Assembly (NCBI GenBank): GCA_947495915.1
Contig: CANMAW010000008.1
Coordinates: 1-64,000 of the forward strand
Direction: 5' to 3'
From: Maribacter algarum (ex Lu et al. 2025) (nom. illeg.)
GTDB lineage: Bacteria; Bacteroidota; Bacteroidia; Flavobacteriales; Flavobacteriaceae
DNA length: 64,000 nucleotides
Shown here: positions 18,363 to 26,916 of the stretch, one piece after another
Layout of the letters: the number at the start of each line of letters is the position of its first letter
Numbering within the stretch: position 1 is the stretch's first letter
Position numbers and translations under genes: made by a program
The notes under the pieces: model-generated
The model's input: only the letters and a program-made list of their open reading frames with translations
Told to the model about the DNA's origin: nothing
Databases searched by the model: none

Positions 18363-19754
18363 ATGAGCAATTTCGATGTTATTGTTTTAGGAAGTGGCCC
18401 TGGAGGTTACGTTACGGCTATTAGAGCTTCACAATTGGGTTTAAAAACTGCTATTGTAGAAAAAGAAAATCTTGGAGGAGTTTGTTTGAATTGGGGCTGT
18501 ATACCAACTAAAGCACTTCTAAAATCTGCTCAAGTTTTTGATTATTTGAAACATGCGAGTGATTATGGTTTAACGGTTGAAGGATTCGATAAAGATTTTG
18601 ACGCTGTCGTAAAACGTAGCAGAAGTGTTGCTGATGGAATGAGCAAAGGTGTTCAATTTTTAATGAAGAAAAATAAGATCGAAGTTCTTAATGGTTTTGG
18701 CACATTAAAAACCGGTAAGAAGGTTTCTGTGAAAAATGCAGAAGGTAAGGAAACGGAGTATGCGGCCAATCATATTGTCATTGCCACAGGTGCTCGTAGT
18801 AGAGAGCTACCAAGTTTACCACAAGATGGTAAGAAAATCATCGGATACCGTGAAGCAATGACTTTACCAAAACAACCTAAGAAAATGATTGTGGTTGGTA
18901 GTGGAGCTATTGGTATTGAATTTGCTCACTTTTATAACTCTATGGGTACTGAAGTAACGGTTGTAGAGTACTTACCAAGAATTGTACCTGTGGAAGATGA
19001 AGATATATCTAAACAATTAGAACGTAGCTTTAAAAAGGCAGGTGTAAAAATAATGACTTCTGCTGAAGTTACTGGTGTTGACACTACTGGAGAAGGAGTA
19101 AAAGCCACAGTAAAAACATCTAAAGGAGAAGAAATATTAGAAGCAGACATCGTTCTGTCGGCAGTTGGTATTAAAACAAATATCGAAAACATCGGATTAG
19201 AAGATGTGGGTATTGCAACTGATCGTGATAAAATTCTAGTAAATGATTTCTACCAAACCAATATTCCGGGTTATTACGCAATTGGCGATGTTACTCCTGG
19301 TCAGGCATTAGCACATGTTGCTTCTGCTGAAGGTATACTTTGTGTGGAAAAAATTGCAGGTATGCATGTGGAAGCACTAGATTATGGCAATATACCAGGC
19401 TGTACGTATTGTACTCCAGAAATCGCTTCTGTCGGACTAACAGAGAAGCAAGCTAAGGAGGCTGGTCACGATATTAAAGTTGGTAAATTTCCTTTTTCAG
19501 CAAGTGGAAAAGCAAAGGCTTCAGGTGCTTCTGATGGATTTGTTAAAGTAATTTTTGATGCCAAATATGGTGAATGGTTAGGTTGCCACATGATTGGTGC
19601 TGGTGTTACTGATATGATCGCTGAAGCTGTTTTGGGCCGTAAATTAGAAACTACTGGCCACGAAGTGCTAAAAGCAGTACATCCACATCCAACGATGAGT
19701 GAAGCGGTGATGGAAGCTGTCGCAGATGCGTATGATGAAGTGATTCATTTATAA
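18363..19754 (+). CDS. lpdA: Dihydrolipoyl dehydrogenase (E3)
   Basis: 463 residues, full length. The FAD-binding GSGPGGY motif is at 10-16, and the redox-active disulfide is C41/C46 (CLNWGCIPTK). The NAD-binding segment is VVGSGAIGIEFAHFYNSMG, the second FAD motif is YAIGDVTPG, and the catalytic His-Glu pair is in HPHPTMSEA near the C-terminus. The enzyme reoxidises lipoyl groups of the pyruvate, 2-oxoglutarate or branched-chain dehydrogenase complexes, or of the glycine cleavage system. No E1/E2 gene is adjacent, so its partner complex cannot be named; a stand-alone gene suggests a shared E3. Confidence 0.96.
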   Translation: MSNFDVIVLGSGPGGYVTAIRASQLGLKTAIVEKENLGGVCLNWGCIPTKALLKSAQVFDYLKHASDYGLTVEGFDKDFDAVVKRSRSVADGMSKGVQFLMKKNKIEVLNGFGTLKTGKKVSVKNAEGKETEYAANHIVIATGARSRELPSLPQDGKKIIGYREAMTLPKQPKKMIVVGSGAIGIEFAHFYNSMGTEVTVVEYLPRIVPVEDEDISKQLERSFKKAGVKIMTSAEVTGVDTTGEGVKATVKTSKGEEILEADIVLSAVGIKTNIENIGLEDVGIATDRDKILVNDFYQTNIPGYYAIGDVTPGQALAHVASAEGILCVEKIAGMHVEALDYGNIPGCTYCTPEIASVGLTEKQAKEAGHDIKVGKFPFSASGKAKASGASDGFVKVIFDAKYGEWLGCHMIGAGVTDMIAEAVLGRKLETTGHEVLKAVHPHPTMSEAVMEAVADAYDEVIHL

Positions 19755-19797
19755 TTCAAGCTAAGGGCTTTTTGAAAAGCGATATAGCTGACTTGTT

Positions 19798-19848
19798 TTA
19801 GTTTCAATTATATGCTGCTGATTGTGATATGCAGATATTTGAAACTAA
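19798..19848. repeat. Imperfect long inverted repeat downstream of lpdA
   Basis: TTAGTTTCAA at 19798-19807 pairs with TTGAAACTAA at 19839-19848. Inner bases (TAT..TGC / GCA..ATA) extend the arms to about 18 bases with two mismatches. There is no T-run behind it, so it is not a standard terminator. It may be an RNA-processing or stabilising hairpin, or a protein site. Confidence 0.45.
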
Positions 19849-19895
19849 TGAACGAAATTCTAGTTTTACGAATTATTTATTTGAAAAATAACTCC

Positions 19896-20195
19896 ATGCT
19901 AAACCTGTTTCGAATAACATCAATTTTAGAAGGCATCTCTTATATTGCTCTGTTTGCGATAACTATGCCTTTAAAATATTTAGCAGACTTGCCCATGCCC
20001 AACAAATATGTTGGGTATGCCCATGGGGTTTTATTTATAGCCTATATTATTTTAGCAGTACTTTTTTGGTATCAAAATAAATGGTCATTTAAAAAAGGCA
20101 TGATTTTACTTATTGCATCTTTATTGCCTTTTGCAACGTTTTATGTGGAAGAGCAATACCTGAAACCACTAGCCAGTTCACCGAAAACTTCATAA
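19896..20195 (+). CDS. DUF3817-type small membrane protein
   Basis: 99 residues from the ATG at 19896. The frame is open 28 codons further upstream, but that part overlaps the inverted repeat and reads as non-coding, whereas MLNLFRITSILEGISYIALF is the usual N-terminus of DUF3817 proteins. Three hydrophobic helices are visible (about 10-30, 42-60, 70-88) with the family stretch MPLKYLADLPMPNKYVGYAHG. Function is unknown; relatives are small inner-membrane proteins. It converges with the sugar dehydrogenase gene, with only 24 bases between their ends. Confidence 0.8.
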   Translation: MLNLFRITSILEGISYIALFAITMPLKYLADLPMPNKYVGYAHGVLFIAYIILAVLFWYQNKWSFKKGMILLIASLLPFATFYVEEQYLKPLASSPKTS

Positions 20196-20219
20196 TTCTT
20201 AGCACCTATTAAAGTTTAA

Positions 20220-21437
20220 TTATTCGCTTTCTATTAGCTTATATATTTTTCCGTCAAAGTCGAGAACAAACAACTCATTCGTTTGATCGGTACCAAAGGA
20301 AGAAATATTAAGTCCAGTTTCGACCAGTAATTCATTTGTAGATCCATCTTGGCTTAATGCCCAAATACGACCACTGGCAAAATCAGCATAAATGTATTTA
20401 CTAAAAAGTGAAGGACTATCTTGACCTCTATACACATAGCCTCCTGTAATAGAACGATCTCCATTTTCTCTAGAGTATTCAAATACGGGTGCAATTAAAT
20501 TGCTTTGATCACAAGAACCTGTAAAACAGGCAGTTCCTTCAAAAAGGTTCCATCCGTAGTTACCTCCATTTTCAATTACATCAATTTCTTCAAGTTCATT
20601 TTGACCAACATCGCCAACCCATAATTGATCAGTTTGAACATCAAAACTCATACGCCATGGATTTCGTAGTCCGTATGCATAAATTTCTGCTCTAATATTT
20701 TCATCAGCAACAAAAGGATTATCTGCGGGAATGGCGTAGTTCAATTCTCCCTGCGTATTGTCAACATCAATTCGCAAAATATTACCTAATAAATTTGATC
20801 TATTTTGAGCATTTCCATCAGGGTCTCCTCCACCTCCTCCATCCCCTACAGCTACATATAAATAGCCATCAGAACCAAAGGCTATCTGTCCTCCATTATG
20901 ATTGGTTTGTGGTTGCGGAATTTCAAGAAGTACTAATTCACTATTGGTATCAGCAATATTTTCATTCTCAGCTAAAACCGAAAAGCGTGACACCACTGCT
21001 AAATCTGAGATTGGCGTATAATGCACATAAAAATATCCATTAGATTCAAATTCAGGATGAAATGCAAAACCTAACAATCCTTGTTCACTAGTAGAAGCAA
21101 TATTACCCAAATCAAGAAATGTTTCTACTAGTGCTACCGTCGAATCATTTTCAAAAACTCTTATAACCCCTCTCTTTTCTGCAACAAAAATTTTTGAATT
21201 GTTATCATTTGATACTTGCAAGTCTAAGGGTTGTGTAAAATCAATACTAGGAAATGCAGAAACTATTGAAAAACTAACATCACCTTCCATAGGTTCTTCT
21301 TCGTCAGCTTCATCAACAATATCTTGCATTTCATCATCCATAACTTCCGTATCTGTTTCGAATCTACTAGCATCGTTACTGCAAGAAATAAGACCAATAA
21401 ACAAAATTGCGAAAAATGAAATTTTACTGAAGTTCAT
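20220..21437 (-). CDS. PQQ-dependent sugar dehydrogenase-like lipoprotein
   Basis: 405 residues. A lipoprotein signal (LFIGLISC, Cys about 19) and a very acidic linker (about 25-55, Asp/Glu/Met-rich) are followed by one beta-propeller of the glucose/sorbosone dehydrogenase family. Hallmarks are PLDLQVSNDNNSKIFVAEKRG near the start, QTNHNGGQIAFGSDGYLYVAVGDGGGGGDP, the YGLRNPWRMSFD turn and WVGDVGQNELEEID. Family members oxidise aldoses with PQQ in the periplasm, but many relatives are uncharacterised. It has no fused heme, unlike the homologous domain at the left edge of the window. It stands alone, convergent with the DUF3817 gene. Confidence 0.88.
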   Translation of the reverse strand: MNFSKISFFAILFIGLISCSNDASRFETDTEVMDDEMQDIVDEADEEEPMEGDVSFSIVSAFPSIDFTQPLDLQVSNDNNSKIFVAEKRGVIRVFENDSTVALVETFLDLGNIASTSEQGLLGFAFHPEFESNGYFYVHYTPISDLAVVSRFSVLAENENIADTNSELVLLEIPQPQTNHNGGQIAFGSDGYLYVAVGDGGGGGDPDGNAQNRSNLLGNILRIDVDNTQGELNYAIPADNPFVADENIRAEIYAYGLRNPWRMSFDVQTDQLWVGDVGQNELEEIDVIENGGNYGWNLFEGTACFTGSCDQSNLIAPVFEYSRENGDRSITGGYVYRGQDSPSLFSKYIYADFASGRIWALSQDGSTNELLVETGLNISSFGTDQTNELFVLDFDGKIYKLIESE

Positions 21438-21501
21438 AACAAGCTATCTTTCACTTATATACGAAAGTATAATACTAAAAGATGTTAAAATAGAATGTCG
21501 A

Positions 21502-21927
21502 TTAAGCGCTAACCTCTAAAAAGCTCATGATGGCCAATTCATAACTTTGTAAGCCAAAACCAAGAATTACACCTTTTGCTGCCGGAGAAATATACGAAAC
21601 ATGTCGAAATTCTTCTCGTTTATGAGTATTCGAAATATGCACTTCTACAACAGGGGTTTTGATGGCTTTTACGGCATCACCAATACCAACTGATGTATGT
21701 GTGTAAGCGGCTGCATTTAAAACAATTCCGTCATATGAAAAGCCAAACTCTTGCAGTTTTTCGATAATTTCACCTTCTATATTCGACTGATAGTACTCTA
21801 GTTGAACGTCTTTAAACTTAGATTGTAATTTAGCGAAATAATCATCAAAAGTCTGACTACCATAAACTTCAGGTTCACGTTTACCTAGTAGGTTCAAATT
21901 TGGCCCGTTCAATATTAGAATTTTCAT
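21502..21927 (-). CDS. aroQ: 3-dehydroquinate dehydratase, type II
   Basis: 141 residues, the normal size for the dodecameric type II enzyme. The N-terminal ILNGPNLNLLGKREPEVYG contains catalytic Tyr22; NAAAYTHTS (71-79) forms the substrate loop; and His97 in VEVHISN is the general acid. It converts 3-dehydroquinate to 3-dehydroshikimate in the shikimate pathway, in the cytoplasm. The genes for the rest of the pathway are not nearby. It is transcribed away from xerD, with three outer-membrane protein genes between them. Confidence 0.96.
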   Translation of the reverse strand: MKILILNGPNLNLLGKREPEVYGSQTFDDYFAKLQSKFKDVQLEYYQSNIEGEIIEKLQEFGFSYDGIVLNAAAYTHTSVGIGDAVKAIKTPVVEVHISNTHKREEFRHVSYISPAAKGVILGFGLQSYELAIMSFLEVSA

Positions 21928-22020
21928 CCTATAAAAATACTAATAATTATATCGCTATAAAAAGTGAATGTTACTCTTAAAACAACATTACAGAGTTTTG
22001 AGAACTTTCTAAATAGGAAA

Positions 22021-22548
22021 TTAAAAAAGTATTAAATATCCCAAAAGCACAGATGAAAAAGTAAGGTCATCGTTAACGGCAAAATAAGAGACATTAAGTT
22101 CAGAAGTACCTTGTCTTAAATCAATACCTAAAGAAGGTCTAAAATATACAGCACCATCATTACCTTCATTTAATCCGACCGCATAACCAATGTCTCCACC
22201 GAATTTAAATCCGACATTTTTACCAGGGTATACGCGAAAAGAAGCCCCAACGGGTAAAAACTGTATGTTATCAAATTCTGTTTCAATGGCAATACCACTA
22301 GCAGTTACAGTTTCTTTTTCACCAAAAGCATTAAAAAAACCGGTGGTTATACCGATATCTAGAGCTTTTGCAACACCCCAATGATGATAAAGGTCTAATC
22401 CTAAGTTTAAACTGTAAGCATCAGAAAAATCACCTAAAACTAATCCTCCGTTCACTCCTGCTCTGAAATTTGTTCTATCCACATTACGTTGAGCATTAAC
22501 AGCGATTGCAGAAAATATTAAAACAAGGGTAATTACGTACTTTTTCAT
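22021..22548 (-). CDS. Outer-membrane beta-barrel protein
   Basis: 175 residues. A signal peptide (MKKYVITLVLIFSAIAVNAQ) is followed by alternating hydrophobic strands and a terminal aromatic residue (LGYLILF), the pattern of a small eight-stranded barrel. Gly-rich turns (GGLVLGDFSDAY, GGDIGYAVGLN) support this. No specific function can be read. It is first downstream of two similar barrel genes on the same strand, but 180 bases and a terminator separate it from them. Confidence 0.8.
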   Translation of the reverse strand: MKKYVITLVLIFSAIAVNAQRNVDRTNFRAGVNGGLVLGDFSDAYSLNLGLDLYHHWGVAKALDIGITTGFFNAFGEKETVTASGIAIETEFDNIQFLPVGASFRVYPGKNVGFKFGGDIGYAVGLNEGNDGAVYFRPSLGIDLRQGTSELNVSYFAVNDDLTFSSVLLGYLILF

Positions 22549-22680
22549 GATTGGGTTGGGTTATGATTTCTTAATTGTAAAACTAAACCCTAAGTTATTG
22601 AACCAATAATTTTTGTTGTCAAACACACCTAACCGTCTTTAAAATGTCATATACTGTAGGTTTTATAAGATAAAAACATA

Positions 22681-22702
22681 AAAAAAACCGCTAAAATGCG
22701 GC
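22681..22702 (-). terminator. Terminator after the 22729-23319 barrel gene
   Basis: On the minus strand a GC-rich stem (CCGC / GCGG, 6-base loop ATTTTA) is followed by seven T residues. It lies 27 bases past the stop codon. Confidence 0.8.
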
Positions 22703-22728
22703 TTTTATAATAATGTATATGTTTAATA

Positions 22729-23319
22729 TCAAAAGAAATAATTGGCTCCTACTTGAAAAGCAAAGTTTTTAGTATTCGTACTTTCAATAACATTAGTAAA
22801 ACCAGGACTTAATCTAAGGTTAAAATAAAAACTCTCATCTAGACGGTAACCACCTCCGAAATTTAACCCAAAATTTAACCTTTTTGTATTTACAGTATTT
22901 AAGTCTTCATCCCAATTATCACCTAATAAGACTCCTATTTGAGGACCAAACTCAACAGCTATTTCTTCAGTAATATGATATTTACCTACAATGGGTAAGT
23001 GTAAATAAAGTAAATTTAAATCTTCATCACCACCAATACCTGCACCTTGATACTGAATCATAACTTCAGGTTGCAAATAAAACTTATCAAAAAATGCCGG
23101 TATTTCAGCCACTCCACCAATATAAAAACCAGGCTTAGGGGTGATCTCGATATAATCTCTTCCTAAAAAAGTAGAAAGTGCGAAACCTGCTTTCGCGCCA
23201 AATCTTATATCACCTGTTGATATTCCGTTATTGGTATTACTAGTACCTTGAATTACTTGTGCTTTTACCCCTTGTAAGCTAAAAAAAGCGACCGATATAA
23301 AAAGTATAATTTTTTTCAT
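22729..23319 (-). CDS. Porin-family outer-membrane beta-barrel protein
   Basis: 196 residues. A signal peptide (ending VKAQ) and a Thr/Asn/Gly-rich mature start precede a barrel of the PorT/OMP_b-brl_2 type: FGAKAGFALSTF, PGFYIGGVAEIPAF, LYLHLPIVGKYHI, VEFGPQIGVLLGDNW, and a last strand ending FQVGANYFF with terminal Phe. Such proteins are abundant and mostly uncharacterised in flavobacteria. It resembles the next gene upstream (23371-23952) in length and in the PIM/V-KYY and PQI motifs, which suggests tandem duplication. The two are 51 bases apart and likely co-transcribed. Confidence 0.82.
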   Translation of the reverse strand: MKKIILFISVAFFSLQGVKAQVIQGTSNTNNGISTGDIRFGAKAGFALSTFLGRDYIEITPKPGFYIGGVAEIPAFFDKFYLQPEVMIQYQGAGIGGDEDLNLLYLHLPIVGKYHITEEIAVEFGPQIGVLLGDNWDEDLNTVNTKRLNFGLNFGGGYRLDESFYFNLRLSPGFTNVIESTNTKNFAFQVGANYFF

Positions 23320-23370
23320 AGTATTTGGGTTTAAAAAAATATTGGGTTATGATAGGTCATTCACTGCTTT

Positions 23371-23952
23371 TTAGAAATAAAATATTACCCCCAAGTTGAA
23401 ATTATAAACTCTTGCTTGGCCTATAAAATCAAGTACCCCATCTGTACGACTAGTTAATTCTAGCGAATATCTGGCTTGTAATGAAAGATTATCTAAAATC
23501 TCATAACCCGCTCCAAAACCTAGATCAATACCTAATGTCTTTACACCAACAAAATCTTCTGCACCCGGTATTAATGAAATAATATCATTTAATTCTCCTG
23601 CACTGGTAGAAACACTTATTTGTGGACCTGCCTGCGCGTACAAATCTGGAATAACATAATATTTAACCATAATTGGCAATTGAATAAATTCCAAGTCACC
23701 AGCTTTAACATAGACTAGTTCTGGTTGTAGACCAAATTTTTCTCCAAAATCTAAGGAAGCAGCAGCCCCCAAGTAAAAACCAGTTCCACTTGCCAATTTA
23801 CCTGTATCAAGGCTAAAAGGTCCAATTCCTACTTTACTATTAAGGCTCGAGTTAACTAATCCTCCCGTTACTCCAAACTTAAAATCATCTTGTGCCTGAA
23901 TTCCCGAAATAAAAAGAAAAGACAAGGCAATCGTAAAAAATACTTTTTTCAT
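23371..23952 (-). CDS. Porin-family outer-membrane beta-barrel protein
   Basis: 193 residues, with signal peptide MKKVFFTIALSFLFISGIQAQ. The barrel pattern includes KFGVTGGLVNSSLNS, GFYLGAAASLDFGEKFGLQPELVYV, FIQLPIMVKYYVIPDLYAQAGPQIS and a terminal strand NFNLGVIFYF. It is a probable paralogue of the downstream barrel. It is the promoter-proximal gene of the pair and is divergent from xerD across 150 bases. No substrate or partner can be named. Confidence 0.82.
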   Translation of the reverse strand: MKKVFFTIALSFLFISGIQAQDDFKFGVTGGLVNSSLNSKVGIGPFSLDTGKLASGTGFYLGAAASLDFGEKFGLQPELVYVKAGDLEFIQLPIMVKYYVIPDLYAQAGPQISVSTSAGELNDIISLIPGAEDFVGVKTLGIDLGFGAGYEILDNLSLQARYSLELTSRTDGVLDFIGQARVYNFNLGVIFYF

Positions 23953-24102
23953 AATAGTAATGTTCTAGTGTTTAATTCAAAGATAAAAAACTTTAGTAAT
24001 CAACATGCGTGCCATGAAAGGTATTTCACTTCAAAACCAATTTTTCACGTTCATTTATGGTGCCATTCGAATTAAAATAATCGGATTGTTTATCTTTAAA
24101 AA

Positions 24103-24999
24103 ATGAATTGGAATCAAGCCCGTACAGACTTTACAAATTATTTAAAAATTGAACGCGGGCTAGCAGAAAATTCAATAAACAGCTATTTAATTGATATTGA
24201 AAAACTAATTCTATTTCTTGAAGATAGTGATTTAAGTGTAGGTCCTATTCAAATTCAAAAAGAAACAATTCAACAGTTTGTTTATAGTGTAGCGAAAAAA
24301 GTTAACCCCAGGTCGCAGGCAAGAATTATTTCTGGTCTTAAAAGCTTCTTTAATTACCTCGTTTTTGAAGATTATCGAGCAGACAACCCTATGGATTTAA
24401 TTGAATCTCCAAAAATTGGAAGAAAACTGCCTGATACGCTTTCAGAAATTGAAATTAATGAATTAATTGGTGCTATTGATTTATCTAAGCCTGAAGGTGA
24501 GCGTAATAGAGCCATGCTAGAAACCTTATATGGCTGCGGACTCAGGGTTACCGAACTCGTAAGCTTAAAAATTTCAGACCTTTATTTTGAGGAAGATTTC
24601 ATCAGTGTAACTGGTAAAGGAAACAAACAACGATTTGTACCTATTAGTGAAATAAATAAGAAATATATCAACATATATCTTAGTCAAATTAGGGTTCACC
24701 AAACTGTTCAAAAAGACGCCGAAGATATTGTTTTTTTAAATCGAAGAGGTAAGCAACTAACCCGGGCAATGATTTTTACAATTATTCGCCAATTAGCAGA
24801 AACAATAGGTCTGAACAAAAAGATAAGCCCACATACTTTTAGGCATTCTTTTGCTACCCACTTATTAGAAAACGGTGCCGACTTAAGAGCTATTCAACAA
24901 ATGCTGGGCCATGAAAGTATAACTACTACAGAAGTTTACGTACATGTTGATCGCTCTCACCTAGCAAAAGTCTTGCATCAATATCATCCTCGAAAGTAA
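24103..24999 (+). CDS. xerD: Tyrosine recombinase XerD
   Basis: 298 residues, the standard length. An N-terminal SAM-like core-binding domain (about 1-90) precedes the catalytic domain with R148 (GCGLRVTEL), K172 (TGKGNKQR), H244 and R247 (HTFRHSFATHLL), H270 (LGHESITTTEVY) and the nucleophile Y279. It resolves chromosome dimers at dif together with a second Xer protein, or acts alone. The flavobacterial pairing of aroQ and xerD on either side of envelope genes is seen here. It is not linked to any integron or mobile element, so a housekeeping role is most likely. A near-consensus TATCTTTA lies just upstream of the start. Confidence 0.94.
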   Translation: MNWNQARTDFTNYLKIERGLAENSINSYLIDIEKLILFLEDSDLSVGPIQIQKETIQQFVYSVAKKVNPRSQARIISGLKSFFNYLVFEDYRADNPMDLIESPKIGRKLPDTLSEIEINELIGAIDLSKPEGERNRAMLETLYGCGLRVTELVSLKISDLYFEEDFISVTGKGNKQRFVPISEINKKYINIYLSQIRVHQTVQKDAEDIVFLNRRGKQLTRAMIFTIIRQLAETIGLNKKISPHTFRHSFATHLLENGADLRAIQQMLGHESITTTEVYVHVDRSHLAKVLHQYHPRK

Positions 25000-25152
25000 T
25001 TTTCTACCATTATAATATCTCCAATTTTTCTTTTAACGGATTTTTTATTTGAAAGTTGCTAAGCGAAAACGATGTAGTAAAGCCTTAGTAATCTCGCATA
25101 TAGTTTATATAAATCTTTAAGTATATATTTAGTTTTCAAAATTGTAAATAAT

Positions 25153-26847
25153 ATGCAACATACATTACAACGGGAATGGTGGAAAGAAGGAATAGTCTAC
25201 CAAATTTACCCAAGAAGTTTTCAAGACACCACTGGTAATGGGGTTGGAGATCTTCAAGGAATTATTCGGCGTTTAGATTATATTAAAAGCTTAGGCGTTG
25301 ATATTATTTGGCTAAATCCGGTGTATCAATCACCAAATGATGATAATGGTTATGACATAAGTGATTACCGTAATATTATGAGTGAATTTGGCACCATGGC
25401 CGATTTTGATGAATTACTTGCCGGTTTGAAAGAAAGAGACCTAAAATTGGTTATGGATTTGGTAGTAAATCATAGCAGTGACGAACACTACTGGTTTCAA
25501 GAATCTAAGAAGTCGAGAAACAATCCGTATCGAGATTACTACCATTGGTGGCCTTCTGAAAAAGGAACTCCTCCAAAAAGATGGAGCTTTTTTGATGAAG
25601 AAAGTAATGCTTGGAAATATGACGAAACCACTGATTCTTATTATTTACATTGCTTTTCAGTGAAGCAACCAGATCTAAAATGGGAAAACCCAAAAGTTCG
25701 TAAAGAAGTTTATAATTTAATGGAATTTTGGTTTAAAAAAGGTGTTGATGGGTTTCGAATGGATGTAATTTCTTTTATCTCAAAAGATATAAATTATCCT
25801 GAATTGCCAGAATCTTATAATGGAGAATTCATTCCTTTTTACTCTAACGGACCAAAACTTCATGAATATTTGCAAGAAATGAATCGAGAGGTTTTATCAA
25901 AATACGATATCATGACAGTAGGTGAAGCACCGGGCGTTGATGTAAACCGTGCGTTAGAATTTGTTGATGAAGAACGAAAAGAATTAAATATGTTTTTTCA
26001 TTTCGATTTAATGAACTTAGATAGAACAGAAGGTGAAACGTTCGAAATGGCAAAAGAACCATGGAAATTATCAGAGTTTAAGAAAATTCATTCTAAGTGG
26101 GATGAAGTTTTTTCTGAAAAAGGATGGGGAAGTATGTTTCTGAATAATCATGATTTTCCACGTACCGTAAGTCGATGGGGAAACGACTCTAGAACTCACT
26201 GGTATAACTCAGCTACTATGCTTCAAACTTTTTTACTATCAATGAGAGGTACTCCTTTCTTTTACTACGGTGAAGAAATTGGAATGACCAACATAAAATT
26301 TGAACACATTTCAGAATATAAAGACATTAATACCTTAAATCGTTATAAACTAGAAAAACAAAATGGTGGTGATTTAATTGCCTTTCTTCAAAATGAAAAG
26401 CATGCCAGTCGTGACAATGCGCGAACTCCTATGCAATGGGATACTTCAGCAAATTCTGGATTCACAACTGCAAAGCCTTGGCTTAAGGTTAATGAAAATT
26501 TCAAAGAAGGTATTAACGCAGCATCTCAAGAAGAAGATAAAACATCAGTACTCAACTTCTTTAGAAAAATGGTGCAAATTCGAAAAAACCATAAAACACT
26601 AATTTACGGTTCATATAACTTAGAACTCGCCGAAAATGAGCAGGTTTATGCATATACTAGAACTTTAAATCATGAACGATACTTGGTACTTTTAAGTTTT
26701 TCAACTAAAAAAACTGTTGTAGCTTTTGAACATTTAGACTTCACTAAAGTAGAGCTTATCATCTCTAACGACGACATTTATAAAACGGGTCGATTAAAGC
26801 ACTTTGAATTGATGCCTTATCAAGCTACCATCTACCAGCTGTTATAA
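25153..26847 (+). CDS. GH13 alpha-glucosidase (oligo-1,6-glucosidase type)
   Basis: 564 residues, no signal peptide, so cytoplasmic. The N-terminal WWKEGIVYQIYPRSFQDTTG and GVGDLQGIIRRLDYIKSLG are typical of the oligo-1,6-glucosidase/alpha-glucosidase branch (GH13_31-like). The catalytic triad is D204 (DGFRMDVIS), E258 (VGEAPG) and D334 (NNHDFPR); NARTPMQWD is also diagnostic. It cleaves alpha-1,4 or alpha-1,6 linked maltooligosaccharides or isomaltose. It has no co-transcribed SusCD pair. Together with glgB and the GH31 enzyme it makes three alpha-glucan enzymes within 15 kb. Sucrose or trehalulose specificity cannot be excluded. Confidence 0.92.
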   Translation: MQHTLQREWWKEGIVYQIYPRSFQDTTGNGVGDLQGIIRRLDYIKSLGVDIIWLNPVYQSPNDDNGYDISDYRNIMSEFGTMADFDELLAGLKERDLKLVMDLVVNHSSDEHYWFQESKKSRNNPYRDYYHWWPSEKGTPPKRWSFFDEESNAWKYDETTDSYYLHCFSVKQPDLKWENPKVRKEVYNLMEFWFKKGVDGFRMDVISFISKDINYPELPESYNGEFIPFYSNGPKLHEYLQEMNREVLSKYDIMTVGEAPGVDVNRALEFVDEERKELNMFFHFDLMNLDRTEGETFEMAKEPWKLSEFKKIHSKWDEVFSEKGWGSMFLNNHDFPRTVSRWGNDSRTHWYNSATMLQTFLLSMRGTPFFYYGEEIGMTNIKFEHISEYKDINTLNRYKLEKQNGGDLIAFLQNEKHASRDNARTPMQWDTSANSGFTTAKPWLKVNENFKEGINAASQEEDKTSVLNFFRKMVQIRKNHKTLIYGSYNLELAENEQVYAYTRTLNHERYLVLLSFSTKKTVVAFEHLDFTKVELIISNDDIYKTGRLKHFELMPYQATIYQLL

Positions 26848-26916
26848 ACAATATAAAAAATGACACATTGATTGACTATCTTTAACAAAAGATAACTACC
26901 AACATTATAATTGATT

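Noticed and set aside
19812-19895. Longer N-terminus of the DUF3817 protein
   Set aside because: The extra 28 residues overlap the inverted repeat and do not resemble the family start MLNLFRITSILEG.
24103-24999. XerD as a mobile-element integrase
   Set aside because: Length and motifs fit the housekeeping recombinase; no attachment sites, cargo, integron cassettes or transfer genes are nearby.
26911-26916. TTG start for the M20D amidohydrolase
   Set aside because: An ATG two codons later gives a normal signal peptide.
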